Positions 4,907 to 11,840 of a stretch of 21,791 nt of DNA are shown here, piece by piece. Every line of letters starts with the position of its first letter. Position 1 is the first letter of the stretch. The stretch spans positions 1 through 21,791 of IMG/VR virus record IMGVR_UViG_3300020156_000019; one strand, 5' to 3'. The notes below the pieces were generated by a model, which had not been told where the DNA came from, made no database searches, and worked only from the letters and a program-made list of their open reading frames with translations. This stretch comes from a virus. Made by a program: the position numbers and the translations under genes.

Positions 4907-5791
4907 ATGACTGAAGGTACAGACCTGGCTTGGAGCAGCTACGCCAGGAACCTGAGGCTACGCAAGAGGAGCCTCGACACGATCAAGGCGTACAAGTTCA
5001 CCTATGACCAGATCAGCAGGTGGGCAGGCAAGCCAGCAGTAGAGCTGACAAGGGCAGATATCGAAGAGTGGATGGTTTACCGGCTTGATGTCGTCAGCCC
5101 TGCACGAGTCAGCCAGGACACTCTCAACCTGAAGATCTTCTTCAAATGGGCGGTAGCTGAAGAATGGGTGAAAACAAACCCCATGGAGAAGATTCCTCTT
5201 GCTGAAGTTGAGGTAGCTCCAAGAAGGGTCATGAGTGAGGCTGAGCTGAAGGCAATCATCAAAGCCTGCTCAGGAACATCCTTCATCGACGTAAGGGATA
5301 CCGCCATCATCCGCATCCTGTGTGAGGTAGGCACTCCAAGGCTGGGTGAGATGATCGCTATGACGATGGGCTCAATTGATTTTGGGCACGATTTAATCAC
5401 TCTGGTAGGCAAGACAGGCACTCGCTACATCCCTATTGGAGACAAATCAGCAGTGGCTCTGGAGAGGTACCTGAGGGTAAGGAATCGTCATCGCCTTGCA
5501 GGGCTGGATGCTTTGTGGATTGGAAAGATGGGACCTTTGAAGCGGGGAGGATTCCAGGTGATGATCAAAAGGCGAGCAAGGATGGCTGGGATTGCAGGGA
5601 GTGTCTTCCCGCATCTGTTCCGGCATGCCACAGCTTCAAGGGCTAGCGCTGCTGGACTGTCTGACAGCCTCCTGGAGCCGTTGTACGGGTGGGCTGATGG
5701 CTCACGTATGCCTAGGGTCTACGGGGCAGCCACACGAGTTGTCAGGGCACAGCAGGCTGCACGGCACATCAAGCTAGGTGACCAACTCTGA
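4907..5791 (+). CDS. int: Tyrosine recombinase (integrase)
   Basis: The protein is 294 aa from ATG 4907, with AAGGG about eight bases upstream; a TTG three bases earlier is less likely. The N-terminal SAM-like, core-binding domain spans about residues 5-90. The catalytic domain spans about 105-290. The active-site set is complete: R145 in GTPRLGEM, K169 in GKTGTRYIP, H236 and R239 in FPHLFRHATAS, W262 in YGWADGSRM (Trp in place of the second His, common in actinobacterial integrases) and the nucleophile Y272 in RVYG. It lies 36 bp from the candidate attP, the usual int-attP arrangement. No excisionase is recognised, but the small protein at 5958-6146 is positioned like one. Confidence 0.95.
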   Translation: MTEGTDLAWSSYARNLRLRKRSLDTIKAYKFTYDQISRWAGKPAVELTRADIEEWMVYRLDVVSPARVSQDTLNLKIFFKWAVAEEWVKTNPMEKIPLAEVEVAPRRVMSEAELKAIIKACSGTSFIDVRDTAIIRILCEVGTPRLGEMIAMTMGSIDFGHDLITLVGKTGTRYIPIGDKSAVALERYLRVRNRHRLAGLDALWIGKMGPLKRGGFQVMIKRRARMAGIAGSVFPHLFRHATASRASAAGLSDSLLEPLYGWADGSRMPRVYGAATRVVRAQQAARHIKLGDQL

Positions 5792-5877
5792 AAATCCAGG
5801 ACCCTAAGCTGCGGCTCGCGCTGGGTATGAATGTCTGGATCAACTGCGCTGGCATTTCAGCAGTAAAACAAGGGCAT

Positions 5878-5907
5878 TTGACACGGCAATGACACAAGCT
5901 TTATACC
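5878..5907 (+). promoter_or_regulatory. Sigma-70-type promoter before the 62-aa gene
   Basis: A perfect -35 TTGACA (5878-5883) is followed by an 18-base spacer and TATACC (5902-5907). This is the best consensus-like promoter I see in the window. It points at the 5958 gene and predicts a transcript start near 5914. The stretch 5792-5877 between the integrase and this promoter holds no gene I can support. Confidence 0.65.
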
Positions 5908-5957
5908 AGAATGACCGATTTAAAGAAAGGAGGATGCACAGTAAAAGGAGGAGTGGC

Positions 5958-6146
5958 ATGCCTAGGAAGAGAGAAGAGTGGCACACAATTCACTTACGAA
6001 CAGCAACCAAGGATGAAGTAACAGCCTGGAAGAAGGCTATCGAGAAGTCACGACGTGAACGAGGAATCTTCCCACCTGAAGTTACATACGACTACGTGAT
6101 TCATCTGATGGAACAACAGTTTGATCCAGATGAAGACCTGGTATGA
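5958..6146 (+). CDS. Small ribbon-helix-helix-like protein (62 aa), candidate repressor or excisionase
   Basis: I chose ATG 5958 because AAAGGAGG lies six bases upstream; starts at 5889 and 5934 in the same frame lack proper spacing. The sequence starts MPRKREEW, then a beta-like strand (WHTIHLR), a helix (TKDEVTAWKKAIEKSRRERG) and a second helix (TYDYVIHLMEQQF), ending in an acidic tail. This strand-helix-helix order resembles Arc/CopG-type DNA-binding proteins. The gene has its own consensus-like promoter and is followed by a strong terminator, so it is expressed alone, as a lysogeny repressor might be. Its position just after int would also suit an excisionase or directionality factor. Confidence 0.75.
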   Translation: MPRKREEWHTIHLRTATKDEVTAWKKAIEKSRRERGIFPPEVTYDYVIHLMEQQFDPDEDLV

Positions 6147-6182
6147 GAAAGAGCCCTAGCCGGTGAAGGTTAGGGCTCTTTC
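6147..6182. terminator. Rho-independent terminator
   Basis: GAAAGAGCCCTA (6147-6158) pairs perfectly with TAGGGCTCTTTC (6171-6182) around a 12-base loop, followed by TTTTT. It serves the 5958 gene and probably also the convergent 6199-6405 gene. Confidence 0.9.
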
Positions 6183-6198
6183 TTTTTCTGGTGGAATG

Positions 6199-6405
6199 CT
6201 AAAGCTTGGATTGGTAATACACACCAGGTCCAAGCTTCTCCATGTGGTTGTCTGGGTCCTCGCTCATAACCTCAAGAAAACTCAACTGCTCCTCCTCCCT
6301 CCAGAACGTCAGGTGCCCATCGCAAGTGCCAGGAACGCCAATCTTCACCTGAGGGTTGTCGTCATCGTCGGTGTAGAGCTTGAATTTGATCTTGAAGTCG
6401 CTCAT
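6199..6405 (-). CDS. Small acidic protein of unknown function (68 aa)
   Basis: The gene lies on the minus strand between the terminator at 6147-6182 and the divergent GntR gene. ATG 6405 follows GGGGGT at a suitable distance. The protein begins with basic/hydrophobic beta-like segments (SDFKIKFKLYT), followed by DDDD and then FWREEEQLSFLEVMSEDPDNHMEKLGPG. I recognise no family. Small acidic phage proteins sometimes act as anti-repressors or DNA mimics, but nothing here proves that. Confidence 0.65.
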   Translation of the reverse strand: MSDFKIKFKLYTDDDDNPQVKIGVPGTCDGHLTFWREEEQLSFLEVMSEDPDNHMEKLGPGVYYQSKL

Positions 6406-6546
6406 ACCGTACCCCCAGGAAGGCTGTCAAGACGTTCTGCACGTGTGCACGTGGAAGGCACTTTACTAGCAAAGTTGCTTAGTAGCGATGCTAGAGATCC
6501 TGGCATAGCTGCCATGCCTGGTCAGGTGTGGTGCTGTGATGATCAG
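6406..6546. promoter_or_regulatory. Divergent control region with palindromes
   Basis: This 141-bp spacer separates the 6405 gene (minus) and the GntR gene (plus). It holds an imperfect 23-bp palindrome at 6499-6521 with arms CCTGGCAT and ATGCCTGG, and a near-palindrome around ACTAGCAA/TTGCTTAGT at about 6464-6482. Both are plausible operators for the adjacent GntR protein, since such regulators usually bind their own promoter. I see no clear -35/-10 pair. Confidence 0.45.
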
Positions 6547-6780
6547 ATGACGGGGTTCGTACCCATGTGGAAGCAGGTCCAGGACGACATCCTGCGGCGC
6601 ATCGAGGCAGGGTTGCTCAAGCCTGGAGACCAGCTTCCCTCGACTACTGCGATGGCTGACCAGTACGACACCTCCCCCGGCACCGTACGCAAGGCTGTAG
6701 ACATCCTCATAGCCATGGGCGTGTTGAGAGGGCACCAGGGCTTGGGTGTGTTCGTGGCAGGCTCTAAGGATGACTCCTGA
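6547..6780 (+). CDS. GntR-family winged-helix regulator, DNA-binding domain only
   Basis: The product is 77 aa from ATG 6547. The reading frame runs further upstream, but that part is the spacer and the antisense of the 6405 gene. Residues 5-72 are a complete GntR winged helix: VPMWKQVQDDILRRIEAG, KPGDQLPS, then the recognition region SPGTVRKAVDILIAMGVL and the wing GHQGLGVFVAG. No effector domain follows, so it cannot sense a ligand in the usual GntR way. Short GntR proteins occur in actinophages and plasmids as repressors (KorSA of pSAM2 is a longer GntR repressor). No strong ribosome site precedes the start; ATG 6565 is an alternative. It is a good candidate for the lysogeny or copy-control repressor. 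Confidence 0.85.
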   Translation: MTGFVPMWKQVQDDILRRIEAGLLKPGDQLPSTTAMADQYDTSPGTVRKAVDILIAMGVLRGHQGLGVFVAGSKDDS

Positions 6781-6940
6781 GGAAGAGCTACTACAGCGGT
6801 TGCTAGAGACTGCTGACCTTGAGGGATACGAACTGCATGGTGAGCCCTACACGGATGCTTGGGGATCAGGGCAATGGGTGAAGGTGCAAGTTGATGGTGA
6901 AGAGCGTTACCTACAAATCCAAGTGATCAGGCATCGCTGA
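6770..6940 (+). CDS. Small acidic protein (56 aa) coupled to the GntR gene
   Basis: It starts at ATG 6770 inside the last codons of the GntR gene (11-bp overlap), which suggests coupled translation. The product has an N-terminal acidic helix (MTPEEELLQRLLETADLEG) and a beta-rich remainder ending YLQIQVIRHR. I recognise no family. The overlap and clean coding sense support a real gene; it may be a partner of the GntR protein. Confidence 0.65.
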   Translation: MTPEEELLQRLLETADLEGYELHGEPYTDAWGSGQWVKVQVDGEERYLQIQVIRHR

Positions 6941-6968
6941 CGTTATCCTATATTCATTCTTCACATAC

Positions 6969-6998
6969 CAAACCGGGTACTAATAGGCTGCCTGTAAG
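6969..6998 (+). repeat. Dispersed repeat, copy 3
   Basis: 30 bp matching copies 1 and 2 with one mismatch (G for T after AGGCT), same strand. It lies 47 bp upstream of the predicted -35 of the 7340 gene, paralleling the placement of copies 1 and 2 before the 1700 gene. Confidence 0.75.
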
Positions 6999-7044
6999 CC
7001 GTAGGCGATGAAGAAGATTGCTTGCAAAGAATAGTCCAGCGCTC

Positions 7045-7073
7045 TTCAGATGAATGCATTCCTATGGTACAAT
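7045..7073 (+). promoter_or_regulatory. Putative promoter of the 340-aa gene
   Basis: TTCAGA (7045-7050) and TACAAT (7068-7073) are separated by 17 bases. The -10 is good, the -35 moderate. The predicted start near 7080 falls at the first base of a 13-bp hairpin, which would give a leader of about 260 nt. Confidence 0.5.
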
Positions 7074-7077
7074 AGAA

Positions 7078-7132
7078 TGGTAGGTAGGGGTTCTTGTCAG
7101 ATGCCACTCTACTTTCCTTCCTCTACCTACCA
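7078..7132 (+). ncRNA. 5' hairpin of the structured leader
   Basis: TGGTAGGTAGGGG (7078-7090) pairs over all 13 positions (one G-U) with CCTCTACCTACCA (7120-7132), enclosing a 29-base pyrimidine-rich loop. It sits at the predicted transcript start. Further downstream TTGGCGT (7146-7152) can pair with ACGCCAA (7175-7181). Confidence 0.55.
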
Positions 7133-7235
7133 AATATTTCTCAGATTGGCGTCTGAGATTTGCCCTGATCGGCTACGCCAATGCCGATTATATAAGGGTA
7201 AGGGTTAATCCCCACGATAAATTTGTGTTCCTCTC

Positions 7236-7324
7236 TCGTAGGAAAAACCCTGGGTCAGGCTTTGCAAGGTCTGGCTCAGGGTCTCTGTTTATCCGAAGGA
7301 TTTAACCGACAGAGAATCCTACGA
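7236..7324 (+). ncRNA. Three-way-junction RNA in the leader of the 340-aa gene
   Basis: Three perfect helices nest exactly. P1 is TCGTAGGA (7236-7243) with TCCTACGA (7317-7324). P2 is CCCTGGGTCAG (7248-7258) with CTGGCTCAGGG (7271-7281), 11 bp including two G-U pairs. P3 is TCTCTGT (7282-7288) with ACAGAGA (7309-7315), containing the small stem ATCC-gaa-GGAT (7291-7301). P2 and P3 abut without an unpaired base, as in coaxially stacked junctions, and only AAAA and one A are unpaired at the junction. It ends 15 bases before the start codon. It matches no riboswitch or ribozyme core I know. It could be a cis-regulatory element or a functional RNA of the element. Confidence 0.6.
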
Positions 7325-7339
7325 AAGCAGTTGAGCCAA

Positions 7340-8362
7340 ATGAGAGACGATAACGAAATTCTATCTGCCCGCATGAGGGCTGTTAAGCGTGTTATGTGCA
7401 CACGCAGGTCAGTATTCCTTAGCTACAGCTTCAGTGACCCCATCGTTTGGTGGGAACTTGAGAAGACTGGCTATCCCCTACGTCGTAATGACAAAAATGC
7501 TGTACGCAAGCTTGAGCAGGACTATGAACGTCACTGCACTTTGAACCTTCAGCGTGAACAGGATCTAACAAACATCTTCTGGTATGGCGTTGACATCATC
7601 CTGAAGCAGCCAGGCAACCAGCAGAAGAACCTACTAATTGCCTGGTGCACCGTGATCAGAATCAGTCTTGGCAATGAGAGTCCTCACGTTATGGCATCTG
7701 TACGTGCCCGAGAAGCGTTCCAAGCTGATGCCTTCCCAACCCTAGGACGCATGAAGCGTGAACAGCAAAACCCTAAGCTTCACAAGCTGGCTGAGCTTGG
7801 TCTAGGTGACTTCCATAAGGGTGAAGCTTACAAGAGGATAGATGCAGGAATCTTCAAGCTGTTTGAAGTATCCACTGTCCCTACTAATGTTGACTCTTCT
7901 TTCGCTGCGCTAGCTTCCATCCTGGAAGTGCATACAGGTAGCCTATTAGTACCCGGTTCTCCGAAGGATAGATTCTTACAAGTAATGGATACCCTTGATG
8001 CTGGCTACAAGAGCTTCCTCAACTACACCGTAGCTGCCAAGGAAACCAATGCAGCAGCCAAGGAAGATTTCAAAAAGGAAAACCCGCTACCGCCTAAGCC
8101 AGTCAAGCCTAAGAAGGTCTACAAGCCTCGCAAGTACAACCCATCCAAGATTGAGAAGAAGCTCATCCAGGAGGGTAAGGTTGAGATCCAGGACAACAAG
8201 CTAGTCATGCTGACTGAGCCAGCCCCTGTTGAGACTCCTGACTTCAACCACCTACTTGCAGAGCCGGTAGATGTGGATGCTTTCGTAGCTAAGGTCTACG
8301 CCGACAACGAAGCAGGCAAGTGGGAGAGGTTCCTAGCTGCTACTACCCACATCGACTTCTGA
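7340..8362 (+). CDS. Unrecognised 340-aa protein (candidate replication or helper-interaction gene)
   Basis: I chose ATG 7340; the frame is open upstream to 7223, but that stretch is the structured leader. The ribosome site is weak, which fits translational control by the leader. I recognise no domain. The N-terminal two thirds is mixed alpha-helical with aromatic clusters (DPIVWWELEKTGYPLRR, NIFWYGVDIILKQ) and basic segments. Around residues 235-265 a hydrophilic linker PLPPKPVKPKKVYKPRKYNPSKIEKK leads to an acidic C-terminal part with a short helix (DVDAFVAKVYADNEAGKWERFLAA). It is the largest non-structural gene, stands alone between its own promoter and a strong terminator, and carries an inverted copy of the dispersed repeat inside its coding sequence. 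A replication initiator binding those repeats would fit, but this is inference. Confidence 0.8.
   Translation: MRDDNEILSARMRAVKRVMCTRRSVFLSYSFSDPIVWWELEKTGYPLRRNDKNAVRKLEQDYERHCTLNLQREQDLTNIFWYGVDIILKQPGNQQKNLLIAWCTVIRISLGNESPHVMASVRAREAFQADAFPTLGRMKREQQNPKLHKLAELGLGDFHKGEAYKRIDAGIFKLFEVSTVPTNVDSSFAALASILEVHTGSLLVPGSPKDRFLQVMDTLDAGYKSFLNYTVAAKETNAAAKEDFKKENPLPPKPVKPKKVYKPRKYNPSKIEKKLIQEGKVEIQDNKLVMLTEPAPVETPDFNHLLAEPVDVDAFVAKVYADNEAGKWERFLAATTHIDF
7933..7958 (-). repeat. Dispersed repeat, copy 4, inverted and inside a gene
   Basis: 26 bp match copies 1-3 on the opposite strand (A at the variable base). It lies within the 340-aa coding sequence. Confidence 0.7.
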
Positions 8363-8374
8363 TAAGATCATACA

Positions 8375-8469
8375 GCCTGCACGTCTTCATCCCAGTAATG
8401 GCGTGCAGGCACCAAAGCAAAAAGACCCCGTATATCTGAGGGCTCCCACAACTCAGATATACGGGGTCT
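8375..8469. terminator. Double terminator between convergent genes
   Basis: A first hairpin has arms GCCTGCACG (8375-8383) and CGTGCAGGC (8402-8410). A second, very strong one has 18-bp perfect arms at 8423-8440 and 8452-8469 (start AGACCCCGTATATC) around an 11-base loop, flanked by A-rich and T-rich bases. It ends both the 7340 gene and the 14.6-kb late operon. Confidence 0.92.
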
Positions 8470-8473
8470 GGCT

Positions 8474-9019
8474 TTAAAAGATTCTACGGATCTCAAAGGC
8501 TGTTCCTGGCTGTACTGCTGTTGCAGCCGCATTGCTACTGAACTGAGCCCATTGCAAGGATAGGCTTCCAGCGGCTGTTACTACGACATTCATGCTGACT
8601 TCACGAAAGCTCGTGTATACAGCAGTGTTGATGATGTTATAAGTCGCAGACTGCCCAGCAGCCTGATACCCCTGCACGTTCACAGTAGTAGCTACGTTAG
8701 GTGCAGCAGTTTCAGTAGCACCAGGACCAAAACACACACGGTCTGGGTTATTCCAAGTACCGGTGAATCCCCAACGGGTAACTAACCTTGGTGTATTGCT
8801 TCCTACGGTGAAGAAGCCGACAAGCTCAATCCTGTAGGTACCAATGTCCAGCGGAATCGTATTCAGCTCAGAATCGTTAGTCAGGGTTGTAGTGCTAGCA
8901 CGAGACTCCGTAGAGCCCTTAACATAAGTCCTGGCAATATAGGACTCAAATTCAGTAATTACCCCGTTTAAGGCAGCCGCTGTGAAGCGTTGCCCTGTTG
9001 CAAATCTTGTGATCGCCAC
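8474..9019 (-). CDS. Distal minor tail protein
   Basis: The product is 181 aa from GTG 9019, with AAGGAGG six bases upstream. The N-terminus (AITRFATGQRFTAAALNGVI) is a signature I associate with short tail-tip or fibre-associated proteins of actinophages. The rest is beta-rich and low in charge (SLSLQWAQFSSNAAA near the end), typical of a jelly-roll-like receptor-binding or tip domain. It is the last gene of the late operon, ten bases after the large minor tail protein. It is not an endolysin: no amidase, CHAP or lysozyme motif is present. Confidence 0.75.
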   Translation of the reverse strand: MAITRFATGQRFTAAALNGVITEFESYIARTYVKGSTESRASTTTLTNDSELNTIPLDIGTYRIELVGFFTVGSNTPRLVTRWGFTGTWNNPDRVCFGPGATETAAPNVATTVNVQGYQAAGQSATYNIINTAVYTSFREVSMNVVVTAAGSLSLQWAQFSSNAAATAVQPGTAFEIRRIF

Positions 9020-9029
9020 AACGACCTCC

Positions 9030-11822
9030 TTAAAGTGTCATGTAAAACGGGTCAGCCAGACGAACTAGCGTGCCTGCTGTATGAGACTTAACTACTCCGT
9101 TAACAGAACGAGTTACAGTAAATGTCTGAGGAAATGACGTACCGCTGATAGCGGTTACTGTCATAATCTCTCCCCCGACACGAATATCGAATGGAAACTC
9201 TGTAGGGTTTGCTGCTGTGGTAATCCACGGGGAATCCTCTACAGCCGTAATGCTTAGACTTGTAGCCGTGCTGTTGACACCAGATGCTAATGATGAATCT
9301 TCCGCATCCAGTCTGTCAGGTCCGCTAACATCAAGGATGTTTGCTTTGTATGGACCGTACGGCACTGCGTTCCAGCGGATATCCCACTGTCTTTGCCCAA
9401 GAATTTCTTCGTACCCTAGGACTAGCAGTTCAACGTCATCAGCAGACTGGAAGATTGGTAGACCTGCAACGGTGCCATAAGAGCCAACATCAGCACTGAT
9501 GACTGCACCAGTCAGAGCACTGCTATTTGCATAAGGTTGACGGCTTAGCTGAACAAAGACCTGTTCATATCTAGCTTCATCCCATGTCCCTAGGAATACC
9601 TTCCATGCGGCTAGGTAGCTCAACCTGCTGTCGTCAAAAGCATTCAGAGTCAGGCTTTCTGTATACCTACCTACACCATCAGGCGATGGCAGAATTGAGT
9701 TCGGTCCATCTTCCTTCACTGCTGTTGCAGAGGAGCCGTTAGGGCGGCTGACGGTTACGTCATTCCTTAATCTCTGGTCGTCATCGACGGGCAAGAAGTC
9801 AGGACTTAAATGCCCGAGACTCATGTCCAGTTCGAAGGTCACTGGGAGATTCAATAGTCCTGCGCGGGAGATGTATTCGATTCCAAGAACATCTCTCGGC
9901 TCGAATAACAGACCATCATCAACCTGACGGCAGTCCTCCAGGAGGTTGATGAAGGTGTCAGTTGGCTGAGGTCCCATTTGCTCGGAATCTCCGCCGTTGT
10001 CGTAGTAGAAGAATGGAACATTCTCTTCTAGACACAACCTAGCCATGCGGTCCATTGCAGTCTCACCTGCATAGCCGACAGATGCATTAGCGTAAGCGTA
10101 GCTAACTACAGAGAAAGACGCTTGAGTCATCATCAGGTGAGCGAACTTTGTCCCTACCAGATTTGAAGATGACCAGATGTAGAAGTCTGTAAACCTTCCG
10201 ACTGACCCAGCTACAGAGTTGATTCCGGTTGTTCGGAAGTCACTAGATCCTACTTGGTTGTAATTGACTACCCAGTTCAAGTTCCCGCTCACGGTCGATA
10301 ATGCAAGGTTCATAGAAACCCAAGTATTAGTGTGAGTGAACGGCGGGTTAGCTGTATCAGTAGTTACCACAGCATTAGTTCCGCTGTATCCAGTAATGAT
10401 GAAGGTTCCAGTAGGCGTTGCAGTGATGTCCCAACGTCTTACAGGACCGGAACTACAGAATAAGCGGATTAGCAGCGTGTTGCTTGCTGGCAAAGCTGGC
10501 ATTTTGAAGAAGAAGCTGAACGATGCTGAACTGGTGTTCGCTGTGCTTCGTGCCTCTCCATGAACTGCCGAGTTCGCATCGTCGATGTTCATCACGCCAG
10601 CAGAACCGGCTAAGTCAGGATCGCTTGTGAATGAAACGAGGTTCAAAGTTCCTGCTGGAGCATTACTTGCAGCATTAGCTAGCGAGGTAGCACCACTACC
10701 ATCTTCCATCGGGAAATATGCTGTAGGGCTGTACTGGGAAAGCATTCGATACAACGGACTGTGCAAAGGTGTTGCGCCTTGACTCAATCTGCGAATGATT
10801 CCAGAGGCATCGACGCTGGAGTACACATCAGTGTTTGTACTGTCAGCTTGATATGGAATCTTGCTGATCTCACCAACGAACCTCACAGCATCATTAGAGA
10901 CTCTAGCCCCGTTACCCAGTACAAAAGTGTTGCCATAAGAATCGAGAACAGAATTGGTGCCAGGCTCAACGTTTGCAAAGTCAGCATCAGCTACAACAGT
11001 CCCTGAAGAGTTCTTTACGATTACTCGATGGAGCTTTCCGTTGAAGTTGCTTCCACCAGTGAACATGTTGTATGGCGTTGCTCCACCAATATCCAAACCA
11101 GCATTGCTGTTGAAGATGCTAGTAGTTCCCGCTGTTACGACTGGAGAACCGAGAACAGTCCAGGGACCAGTAGGGCCAGCGGTTGAGTAATAGAACGTTA
11201 CGGTATTACCAGCAGCACCATTATTGACATCTAGCACGGCTCGAACAGATAGCCGATCTGTACTGGCCGGAAGGACAGCAGTACTGTTGACGATTTTTCT
11301 CGTAGCTAGTGTTCCGTCAGTAGTCCATAGAAACTGAAGCCCTCCAGTTTCACGCAGTGCGAAAAACCAGGATCGCTGATCACTGCTGGTTTTATATTTG
11401 CCCGCAATGGTCCTGGAGTAGCTATCAGTCCAAGATGACGGCTCAATATCAACCGCGATATCAATGTCACCAGTAATATCCAATGCAGCGGCATCGTCGG
11501 CAACAGCTTTAGATCCACTTACGAATGGACCAACTCGCAAGTAGCTGTCAGCCTCATCGACTCTCACTCTGAACGGAGTGTTTCTAGGTAGCTTGCCGTA
11601 ATAAGGGCTGAGGGGATTCCTGTTAGAGAAGCGTCCCTCAGGGTTGTTCAGCCTGAAGCTACAGGTAGCAGCCTGAAGACTCTTCTGCTCATTAGCGTAT
11701 CCTCGGTTGATCCTGAATGCGTTCTGTCCGTTGATTCCACGGATGTACTCGCTGACATCAACCCATGCGCCATCAATGTAAAGCTCACCCTTAAGGGTAA
11801 GGAGGTCATCTGGAAAAGCCAT
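9030..11822 (-). CDS. Large minor tail protein (tail hub/fibre) with LamG-like domains
   Basis: The product is 930 aa from ATG 11822, with AAAGGAGG six bases upstream. Residues 1-95 (FRINRGYANEQKSLQAATCSFRL, then NPEGRFSNRNPLSPYYGKLPRN) match the N-terminus of tail-hub proteins common in Streptomyces phages. Two concanavalin/LamG-like beta-sandwich regions follow (about 110-290 and 365-555), suited to carbohydrate binding. The part from about 570 to 845 resembles tail-hub baseplate domains (DRMARLCLEENVPFFYYD and on). The last 70 residues form a small beta domain (GGEIMTVTAISG, VTRSVNGVVKSHTAGTLV) also found twice in the connector at 15815-16852. It probably forms the tail tip and contacts the host surface. 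Confidence 0.85.
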   Translation of the reverse strand: MAFPDDLLTLKGELYIDGAWVDVSEYIRGINGQNAFRINRGYANEQKSLQAATCSFRLNNPEGRFSNRNPLSPYYGKLPRNTPFRVRVDEADSYLRVGPFVSGSKAVADDAAALDITGDIDIAVDIEPSSWTDSYSRTIAGKYKTSSDQRSWFFALRETGGLQFLWTTDGTLATRKIVNSTAVLPASTDRLSVRAVLDVNNGAAGNTVTFYYSTAGPTGPWTVLGSPVVTAGTTSIFNSNAGLDIGGATPYNMFTGGSNFNGKLHRVIVKNSSGTVVADADFANVEPGTNSVLDSYGNTFVLGNGARVSNDAVRFVGEISKIPYQADSTNTDVYSSVDASGIIRRLSQGATPLHSPLYRMLSQYSPTAYFPMEDGSGATSLANAASNAPAGTLNLVSFTSDPDLAGSAGVMNIDDANSAVHGEARSTANTSSASFSFFFKMPALPASNTLLIRLFCSSGPVRRWDITATPTGTFIITGYSGTNAVVTTDTANPPFTHTNTWVSMNLALSTVSGNLNWVVNYNQVGSSDFRTTGINSVAGSVGRFTDFYIWSSSNLVGTKFAHLMMTQASFSVVSYAYANASVGYAGETAMDRMARLCLEENVPFFYYDNGGDSEQMGPQPTDTFINLLEDCRQVDDGLLFEPRDVLGIEYISRAGLLNLPVTFELDMSLGHLSPDFLPVDDDQRLRNDVTVSRPNGSSATAVKEDGPNSILPSPDGVGRYTESLTLNAFDDSRLSYLAAWKVFLGTWDEARYEQVFVQLSRQPYANSSALTGAVISADVGSYGTVAGLPIFQSADDVELLVLGYEEILGQRQWDIRWNAVPYGPYKANILDVSGPDRLDAEDSSLASGVNSTATSLSITAVEDSPWITTAANPTEFPFDIRVGGEIMTVTAISGTSFPQTFTVTRSVNGVVKSHTAGTLVRLADPFYMTL

Positions 11823-11840
11823 GACTGACCTCCTTTCAAC

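Noticed and set aside
6163-6546. Long upstream extension of the GntR reading frame (would start at 6163)
   Set aside because: This part lies antisense to the 6199-6405 gene and over the operator region and a terminator; the GntR domain is complete from 6547.
7236-7324. Hammerhead ribozyme
   Set aside because: The three-way junction lacks the conserved CUGAUGA and GAAA core segments.
7223-7339. N-terminal extension of the 340-aa gene from TTG 7223
   Set aside because: The start codon is rare and has no ribosome site, and the stretch forms the three-way-junction RNA; ATG 7340 is preferred.
8474-9019. Endolysin at the end of the late operon, where many small phages have one
   Set aside because: The sequence is a beta-rich minor tail protein with an actinophage tail-type N-terminus and no catalytic motif.
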